From assembly GCF_020982545.1 (NCBI RefSeq), contig NZ_JAJKLK010000023.1, forward strand, positions 62,001 through 126,000: 64,000 bases of DNA, read 5' to 3'. Below are positions 58,919-64,000 of the stretch, one piece after another. The notes under the pieces are model-generated. The model ran no database searches and was not told the origin of the DNA. It saw only the letters and a program-made list of their open reading frames with translations. This stretch comes from Streptomyces sp. MNU76 (GTDB taxonomy: Bacteria; Actinomycetota; Actinomycetes; Streptomycetales; Streptomycetaceae). The position numbers were made by a program, and so were the translations under genes. The first letter of the stretch is position 1. Every line of letters begins with the position of its first letter.

Positions 58919-59944
58919 TCAGGCCGCTGCGGACGGGCTGGGGCCCACCAGCTCCTCCAGAACGTCCTCCATGGTGACGAAGCCGATGACGGTGCCCTTC
59001 TCGCCGGTGACAGCGGCCAGGTGGGTGCCGGCCGCGCGCATGGCGGTCATGGTGTCGTCCAGCGGAGTGTCGATCTCGACCTGGATGACCGGGTGCAGGG
59101 CGCTGCGCGGGAAGGGCCGGGTGCGCTCGGCGACGCCCAGGGCGTCCTTGATGTGGAGGTAGCCCAGCACCTCGTCGGCGGGGCCGGTGACCGGCAGGCG
59201 CGAGAACCCGGAGGCCGCGGCGGCGCGTTCCAACTGCTGCGGGGTGGTCTCGTGGCCCACGGTGACCGTCTTGTTCAGCGGCACCAGCACCTCGCCGACC
59301 GGGCGGGTGCCCAGCTCCAGGGCGTCCTTGAGGCGTTCGACGTCGGCGGGGTCCAGCAGCCCCGCTTCGCTGGAGTCCTTGACCAGACGGGCGAGTTCGT
59401 CGTCGGTGAAGACGGAGGCGACCTCGTCCTTCGGCTCGACCTTCAGCAGCCGCAGCAGCGTGTTGGCGAAGGTGTTGATGCCGAAGATGACCGGCTTCAG
59501 CGCCCGGGTGAGGGCCACCAGCGGCGGGCCGAGCAGCAGTGCGGTCGGCGCGGGTGCGGCGAGGGCGATGTTCTTCGGCACCATCTCGCCGATCAGCATG
59601 TGCAGATAGGTCGCCGCGGTGAGCGCGATGACGAAGGCGATCGGGTGGATCAGCGCCTCGGGCACGCCGACGGCGTGGAAGGGCGGTTCCAGCAGATGGG
59701 CGATGGCGGGTTCGGCGACCGCGCCCAGCACCAGGGAGGAGACGGTGATGCCGAGCTGGGCGGTGGCCATCAGCGCGGACAGGTGCTCGATGCCCCACAG
59801 GGTGCTCTTCGCCCGCCGGTTGCCTTGCAGCGCGGCCGGTTCGATCTGGCTGCGTCGCACCGAGATGAGCGCGAACTCGGCGCCGACGAAGAACGCGTTG
59901 GTGACCAGGGTGAGTGCGCCGATCAGCAGCTGGATCGTGGTCAT
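58919..59944 (-). CDS. CNNM-type protein without CorC_HlyC domain
   Basis: The 341-residue protein has a CNNM membrane part (NAFFVGAEFALISVRRSQIE, then MLIGEMVPKNIALAAPAP) and CBS domains ending TMEDVLEELVGPSPSAAA. It stops right after the second CBS and so lacks the CorC_HlyC domain of its relatives. ATG 59944 overlaps the stop codon of the next CNNM gene (ATGA), implying a two-subunit unit. Confidence 0.87.
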   Translation of the reverse strand: MTTIQLLIGALTLVTNAFFVGAEFALISVRRSQIEPAALQGNRRAKSTLWGIEHLSALMATAQLGITVSSLVLGAVAEPAIAHLLEPPFHAVGVPEALIHPIAFVIALTAATYLHMLIGEMVPKNIALAAPAPTALLLGPPLVALTRALKPVIFGINTFANTLLRLLKVEPKDEVASVFTDDELARLVKDSSEAGLLDPADVERLKDALELGTRPVGEVLVPLNKTVTVGHETTPQQLERAAAASGFSRLPVTGPADEVLGYLHIKDALGVAERTRPFPRSALHPVIQVEIDTPLDDTMTAMRAAGTHLAAVTGEKGTVIGFVTMEDVLEELVGPSPSAAA

Positions 59945-61275
59945 CGGGCGTCCTCCGTGCTCGTCCGGGCGGCGGCCGGGGCGGTGATGCGGACCCGGTC
60001 GGCCCGGTGGTGCTCGATGTCCAGGACGGCCAGCTGCCAGCCGTCCACGTCTATGCGGTCGGTCAGGGCCGGGATGCGCTCCAGGCGGGTGGCGACCAGT
60101 CCGGCCAGCGTCTCGTACGGGCCGTCGGGTGCGGCGAAGCCGATCTCCTCCAGTTCGTCCAGGCGGACGCTGCCGTCGGCCTCCCACACCGGACGGCCGT
60201 CCGGGGACGCGGCGACGGGCATCAGGTCGGGCTGCTGGTGCGGGTCGTGTTCGTCGCGGACCTCGCCGACGACCTCCTCGACGATGTCCTCGACCGTGGC
60301 GACGCCCGCGGTGCCGCCGTACTCGTCGATGATCACGGCCATGGTGCGGGAGGCGCGCAGCCGTCCCAGCAGCTTGTCGACCGGCAGCGAGTGGGGCACC
60401 CGCAGCGGCTCGGTGGCCAGCTCGGTGACCGCGGTGACGGCCCGCTTGCCCTCCTCCAGGGCGAGGACATCGCGGATGTGGACGGTCCCGATGACCTCGT
60501 CGAGGCTGTCGCGGTAGACGGGGAAGCGGGACAGGCCGGTGGCCAGGGTGAGGTTCGCCGCGTCCGCCGCGGTGGCGTGGGCTTCCAGGGCCTTCACGTC
60601 CACGCGCGGGGTCATGACGTTCTCGGCGGTCAGCTCGGACAGGTGCAGGGTGCGCACGAACAGCTCGGCCGAGTCCGCCTCGATCGCTCCCTCACGGGCG
60701 GAGTGCCGGGCGAGTGCGACCAGTTCCTCCGGGGTGCGGGCGGAGGCGAGCTCCTCCTGCGGTTCCAGCCCGAAGCGGCGCACCAGACGGTTCGCGGTGT
60801 TGTTCAGATGGCGGATCAGCGGGGCGAACGCGGCGGTGAAGCCGCGCTGCGGGCCGGCCACCGCCTTGGCGACGGTCAACGGGCTGGAGATCGCCCAGTT
60901 CTTCGGGACCAGCTCACCGACCACCATCAGCACGACCGTGGCGATCGTGACGCCCAGCAGCGTCGAGACCGTGGAGACCGCGCCGGCCGGCAGGCCGGCC
61001 GCCTGAAGCGGGCCGCGCAGCAGCGCGGCCAGCGACGGCTCGGCGAGCATGCCGATCACCAGCGAGGTCACCGTGATGCCCAACTGGGCGCCGGAAAGCT
61101 GGAAGGTCAGCGTGCGTACGGCCTTCAGGGCTCCCTCGGCACCGCGCTCACCGGCCGCGGCGGCGCGCTCCAGCTCACCGCGCTCGATCGTGGTCAGGGA
61201 GAACTCGGCCGCGACGAACACCGCACACGCCAAGGTGAGCGCCAGGGCCAGGAGCAGGAGCAGGACTTCGGTCAC
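59941..61275 (-). CDS. CNNM/CorC-type transporter with CBS and CorC_HlyC domains
   Basis: The 444-residue protein has a DUF21 membrane domain (AVFVAAEFSLTTIERGELER, VVGELVPKNWAISSPLTV), CBS pair (ENVMTPRVDVKAL, IDEYGGTAGVATVEDIVEEV) and CorC_HlyC (PYETLAGLVATRLERIP, then DGWQLAVLDIEHHRADRVRI). It is the first gene of the pair with the shorter CNNM protein. GTG 61275 gives a hydrophobic N-terminus as expected. Likely divalent cation (Mg2+) handling. Confidence 0.88.
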   Translation of the reverse strand: MTEVLLLLLALALTLACAVFVAAEFSLTTIERGELERAAAAGERGAEGALKAVRTLTFQLSGAQLGITVTSLVIGMLAEPSLAALLRGPLQAAGLPAGAVSTVSTLLGVTIATVVLMVVGELVPKNWAISSPLTVAKAVAGPQRGFTAAFAPLIRHLNNTANRLVRRFGLEPQEELASARTPEELVALARHSAREGAIEADSAELFVRTLHLSELTAENVMTPRVDVKALEAHATAADAANLTLATGLSRFPVYRDSLDEVIGTVHIRDVLALEEGKRAVTAVTELATEPLRVPHSLPVDKLLGRLRASRTMAVIIDEYGGTAGVATVEDIVEEVVGEVRDEHDPHQQPDLMPVAASPDGRPVWEADGSVRLDELEEIGFAAPDGPYETLAGLVATRLERIPALTDRIDVDGWQLAVLDIEHHRADRVRITAPAAARTSTEDAR

Positions 61276-61542
61276 CGTGCCACCCCCGACCCCTCACAGA
61301 TGTGCGGCGGGCGGGCAATGGCACGGCTGGGACTGGGAGGTTCACCCATGGCGGGTCTGCTGCTCCTTCTTGACTCATCGGATCGGGCGGATCCTGGTGC
61401 GGTTCGGTGAGGCGGCTACGCCCGGACCCCCATGGTAAAGGGGCGGCAAAGTCGCCCTGCGGGGACGGCTTCCGCCGCCCGCACGGGTGGTTTTCGGACG
61501 TTCCGCCGGGATGTCGTCCGTGCGGGCCACCTCACCCCTATG
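61276..61542. other. Gap between CNNM and SpoOM-like units
   Basis: Divergent intergenic region, no gene supported. It carries the start of both units' promoters; I see no further signal besides the inverted repeat at 61543. Confidence 0.35.
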
Positions 61543-61562
61543 CTTCTACATGCGTGTAGATA
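61543..61562 (+). promoter_or_regulatory. Inverted repeat shared with the terB promoter
   Basis: CTTCTACATGCGTGTAGATA: arms TCTACA/TGTAGA around 4 nt, just after a possible TATGCT -10. It matches the element at 63128 in the first nine bases and in TGTAGA. It lies 162 bp before the helical protein gene at 61724. Confidence 0.6.
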
Positions 61563-61723
61563 ACGCGAGGGGCGGGTCGGATGTTCCCGGGCCGCCCTGC
61601 GGGCGACGGGCAGGGACTGGAGGGGCGCGCACCGGTTTGAGCAACACGTCATCCGCAGGTCATGGCCACCCCGGCGGCACGTCGTCCGGCACATCCATTG
61701 ATGTTTCCCCTGGGAGGGCTGTC

Positions 61724-61945
61724 GTGGCTTCGATCGACCTGGACAAGGTGCTGGACAAGGCGTGGGCGGACAAGAGCCTGCCGGAGATACTCGCCGCGCC
61801 GGTCTCCGCCCTGAAGGGGGTCTCGGACCGGCAGGGCGACCTCCTGCAGGAGGCGTTCGGCATCAAGACGGTCGCCGATCTGGCCGAGCTGAAGTACGCG
61901 CGCTGGGCGCAGGCCCTGGCCGCACTCGACACCTCCGCCAAGTAA
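61724..61945 (+). CDS. Small helical protein upstream of the SpoOM-like gene
   Basis: The 73-residue protein starts at GTG 61724 with GGGAGG upstream: ASIDLDKVLDKAWADKSLPE, ILAAPVSALKGVSDRQG and FGIKTVADLAELKYARWAQA. The end resembles a helix-hairpin-helix motif. It lies 90 bp before the SpoOM gene in the same direction. Function unknown. Confidence 0.72.
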   Translation: MASIDLDKVLDKAWADKSLPEILAAPVSALKGVSDRQGDLLQEAFGIKTVADLAELKYARWAQALAALDTSAK

Positions 61946-62035
61946 CCCACTCCGCCGGGCGGCGGACCCCCTCTCAGGGTCTGCCGCCCGGTGGGGCCAA
62001 GAACCGTACGTACACATGAAGGAGTGAACGCCACG

Positions 62036-63097
62036 ATGGTGTTCAAGCGGCTGCTCGGCTCGCTCGGCGTGGGCGGGCCCACGGTGGACACGGTCCTGGA
62101 TCCGGGCGCGGTGCTTCCCGGCGGGACCCTGAGCGGGCAGGTCCACCTCAGGGGCGGTGACGCGGACTTCACGATCGAGCACATCACCCTGGAGCTGGTG
62201 GCCCGCGTCGAGGCCGAGCACGACGGCGGGGAGTCCGAGGGCGCGGTCGTCTTCGAGCGGTTCACCGTCGGCGGCAGCTTCCGCCTCGCCGCCGGCGAAC
62301 TGCACAGCGTGCCCTTCAGTGTGATGCTGCCGTGGGAGACCCCCATCACCGAGCTGTACGGGCAGGGTCTGGGCATCGTGCTCGGGGTGCGCACCGAGCT
62401 GGCGGTGGCGGGCGCGAAGGACAAGGGCGACCTCGACCAGCTCGCGGTGCGCCCGCTCCCCGCCCAGGAGGCGATCCTGGAGGCGCTCGGGCAGCTCGGT
62501 TTCGGCTTCAAGTCCGCGGACCTGGAGCTGGGGCGCATCGGCGGCACCGGCCAACAACTGCCCTTCTACCAGGAGATCGAGCTCACCCCGGCGCCGCAGT
62601 ACGCGCACCAGATGAACGAGATCGAGGTGACCTTCCTGGCCGGTCCGGCCGGCGTGGAGGTGGTCCTGGAGGCCGACAAGCGCGGCGGACTCTTCTCCGG
62701 CAGCCACGACACGGTGTCCCGTTTCACCGTCAGCCACCAGGGCGTCGAGCAGATCGACTGGAGCGCCGAAGTCGACGGCTGGGTCCGCCAGATGGTCGAG
62801 CACCGCGCCTCCTACGGTTCTCACGGCTCGTACGGGCACGGCGAGTCGCACCACGGCGGCCACTACGGCCACGGCGCCCCCTACGCCGCCCACGGCAGCC
62901 ACCCCCACAAGGACGAACACGGTCATGGCGAGGGCCACGGACACCGCTCGGGGCCCGGCATGGGAACCGTGGTAGCGGCCGGCGCGGCGGGCCTCGCCGT
63001 CGGTGTGGTCGGCGGCATGGTCGCGGCCGAAGTCGTGGACGAGGTCGGTGACTTCTTCGAGGGCGACGACGAGGACGAAGGGGACGACGAGGGCTGA
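62036..63097 (+). CDS. SpoOM-family sporulation-control protein
   Basis: The 353-residue protein has an N-terminal arrestin-like SpoOM domain (about 1-250; KRLLGSLGVGGPTVDTVLDP, FTIEHITLELVARVEAE, VPFSVMLPWETPITELYGQG). A His-rich linker follows (about 262-315), then a Gly/Ala/Val hydrophobic segment (MGTVVAAGAAGLAVGVVGG) that could enter a membrane, and an acidic tail. SpoOM affects sporulation control in Bacillus; the Streptomyces role is unknown. ATG 62036 follows AAGGAG at a long spacing; GTG 62024 is possible. Confidence 0.87.
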   Translation: MVFKRLLGSLGVGGPTVDTVLDPGAVLPGGTLSGQVHLRGGDADFTIEHITLELVARVEAEHDGGESEGAVVFERFTVGGSFRLAAGELHSVPFSVMLPWETPITELYGQGLGIVLGVRTELAVAGAKDKGDLDQLAVRPLPAQEAILEALGQLGFGFKSADLELGRIGGTGQQLPFYQEIELTPAPQYAHQMNEIEVTFLAGPAGVEVVLEADKRGGLFSGSHDTVSRFTVSHQGVEQIDWSAEVDGWVRQMVEHRASYGSHGSYGHGESHHGGHYGHGAPYAAHGSHPHKDEHGHGEGHGHRSGPGMGTVVAAGAAGLAVGVVGGMVAAEVVDEVGDFFEGDDEDEGDDEG

Positions 63098-63127
63098 GGA
63101 GCCCTCGCGCCCTTGCCATCCTGATAG

Positions 63128-63147
63128 CTTCTACATCAATGTAGAAG
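63128..63147 (+). promoter_or_regulatory. Inverted repeat upstream of terB
   Basis: CTTCTACATCAATGTAGAAG is a perfect inverted repeat with 9-bp arms around CA, after a GATAGCT that could be a -10. It is a close relative of the element at 61543. The core CTACA...TGTAG resembles BlaI/CopY operators, though the spacing differs. Confidence 0.65.
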
Positions 63148-63209
63148 AAGCGGTTGTCCGGGCCGTACCCCGTCTCGGCCCGGTCTGCCCTGAGACGTGT
63201 GGAGTTGGC

Positions 63210-63665
63210 ATGGCCCTGTGGGACCGCATCAAGGAGTCCGCATCGACGATGCAGACCCAACTGAACGCGAAGAAGAACGACCTCAAGAGCGGCGCCTTCC
63301 GTGACGCTTCCATGGCGATGTGCGCGCTGGTCGCCGCCGCGGACGGCACGATCGACCCGGCCGAGCGCCGCCGGGTGGCACAGCTGATCGCCACCAACGA
63401 AGTGCTGCAGAACTTCGACGCCATGGACCTCCAGCGTCGCTTCGAGGACAATCTGAACAAGCTGACGGCCGACTTCGACTTCGGCAAGGTCAGCGTGCTC
63501 CAGGAGATCGCCAAGGCGAAGAAGAAGCCCGCCGAGGCCCGCGCCGTGATCCAGATCGGCATCGTCATCGGCGGCGCCGACGGCGACTTCGACAAGACCG
63601 AGCAGGCGATCGTCCGTGAGGCGTGCTTCACCCTTGATCTGCCGCCGCACGAGTTCGACCTCTAA
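63210..63665 (+). CDS. terB: TerB-family tellurite resistance protein
   Basis: The 151-residue all-helical TerB protein starts ALWDRIKESASTMQTQLNAK and has the metal-binding segments CALVAAADGTIDPAERRRVA (~37-56) and GIVIGGADGDFDKTEQAIV (~116-134), both with DG(T/D)-type acidic ligands. TerB binds a divalent metal and works with TerC at the membrane. ATG 63210 follows GGAG at 7 nt. Confidence 0.92.
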   Translation: MALWDRIKESASTMQTQLNAKKNDLKSGAFRDASMAMCALVAAADGTIDPAERRRVAQLIATNEVLQNFDAMDLQRRFEDNLNKLTADFDFGKVSVLQEIAKAKKKPAEARAVIQIGIVIGGADGDFDKTEQAIVREACFTLDLPPHEFDL

Positions 63666-63695
63666 GCCCCAGACGGGGCAGGGAAGGGGACGAGT

Positions 63696-63959
63696 ATGGA
63701 GATCTCCGGGATCATCAGTGCCCTCGTGATCGGCGTCATCGTGGGCACGCTGGGCCGACTGGCTCTGCCGGGCCGTCAGCGCATCGGCGTGCTGTGGACG
63801 ATCGGCGTCGGTATCGCCGCGGCCTTCGTCGGCACCGGCATCGCCGCGGGCCTGGGAGTCGCGGACACCAAGGGCGTCGACTGGATCGAATGGCTCATCC
63901 AGATCGGACTCGCCGCCGTGGGCGTGGCCGCTCTCGAACGCTTCAAAGCCCGCCACTGA
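63696..63959 (+). CDS. GlsB/YeaQ/YmgE-family membrane protein
   Basis: The 87-residue protein has three hydrophobic stretches and the family opening ISGIISALVIGVIVGTLGRL, then a Gly-rich middle (GVGIAAAFVGTGIAAGLG) and a final amphipathic helix. The family, also called transglycosylase-associated, is stress-induced but its function is unknown. It lies 30 bp after terB and is probably cotranscribed. ATG 63696 has GGGGACG upstream. Confidence 0.88.
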   Translation: MEISGIISALVIGVIVGTLGRLALPGRQRIGVLWTIGVGIAAAFVGTGIAAGLGVADTKGVDWIEWLIQIGLAAVGVAALERFKARH

Positions 63960-64000
63960 CCTCGCAGCCGGACGGGGCGCTGCCGCCGGACGGGCGGCGG

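Noticed and set aside
1..64000. tRNA or rRNA genes
   Set aside because: I looked for typical T-arm and rRNA core sequences on both strands and saw none; a covariance search could still find one I missed.

Overview
The window is chromosomal DNA from a Streptomyces-type actinomycete. The base composition is very GC-rich, coding regions end most codons in G or C, GTG starts are common, neighbouring genes often overlap by 4 nt (ATGA/GTGA), and there are XRE-DUF5753/DUF397 pairs, a DasR-type N-acetylglucosamine locus, a BldD-type box at a diguanylate cyclase and a CIRCE-type groEL promoter. From memory, the order from murQ back to cdgB resembles the S. coelicolor core chromosome, with insertions; I could not check this.

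Layout. 1-6.3 kb: end of a HelD-like helicase, a secreted lipoprotein protease facing a Nep1-like protein, cutC, and a first XRE/DUF397 pair. 6.4-19 kb: secreted SGNH hydrolase, small-molecule enzymes of unknown substrate, an RpiR regulator with murQ (cell-wall sugar recycling), a second XRE/DUF397 pair, an HTH regulator, a secreted SOD-like protein and an Old Yellow Enzyme. 19-32.8 kb: groEL, a cold-shock gene, cysO and thrC behind a SAM-I riboswitch, gpgS, otsA and otsB (compatible solutes), then a sugar-binding lipoprotein, nagK and nagA around three DasR-like boxes. 32.8-38.7 kb: a less GC-rich secreted protein, a CBM35-type membrane protein, an intact IscB nuclease with a probable omega-RNA, cdgB and a MITE-like element. 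38.7-42.2 kb: flavin reductase, arfB, terD and a GNAT-Nudix fusion. 42.1-47.7 kb: six minus-strand genes matching bacF, bacE, bacC, bacG, bacB and bacA of the bacilysin/anticapsin pathway, without the ligase bacD. 48-54.3 kb: M1 peptidase, pentapeptide protein, gene remnants, an APH-like kinase and a voltage-gated channel. 54.6-64 kb: a stress and membrane block with terC, a universal stress protein, three CNNM/CorC proteins, a SpoOM protein, terB and a GlsB/YeaQ protein.

The two most unusual systems are the bacilysin-like cluster lacking a ligase, which suggests a free dihydro- or tetrahydrotyrosine/anticapsin-type amino acid that is exported, and the standalone IscB gene whose stop codon overlaps the start of the next gene.

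Data quality: at least nine genes carry one to three single-base frameshifts, and each can be repaired by adding one G or C, nearly always in a G/C run. This looks like long-read homopolymer error rather than biology, so those genes are annotated at full length. No tRNA, rRNA or CRISPR array was recognised.
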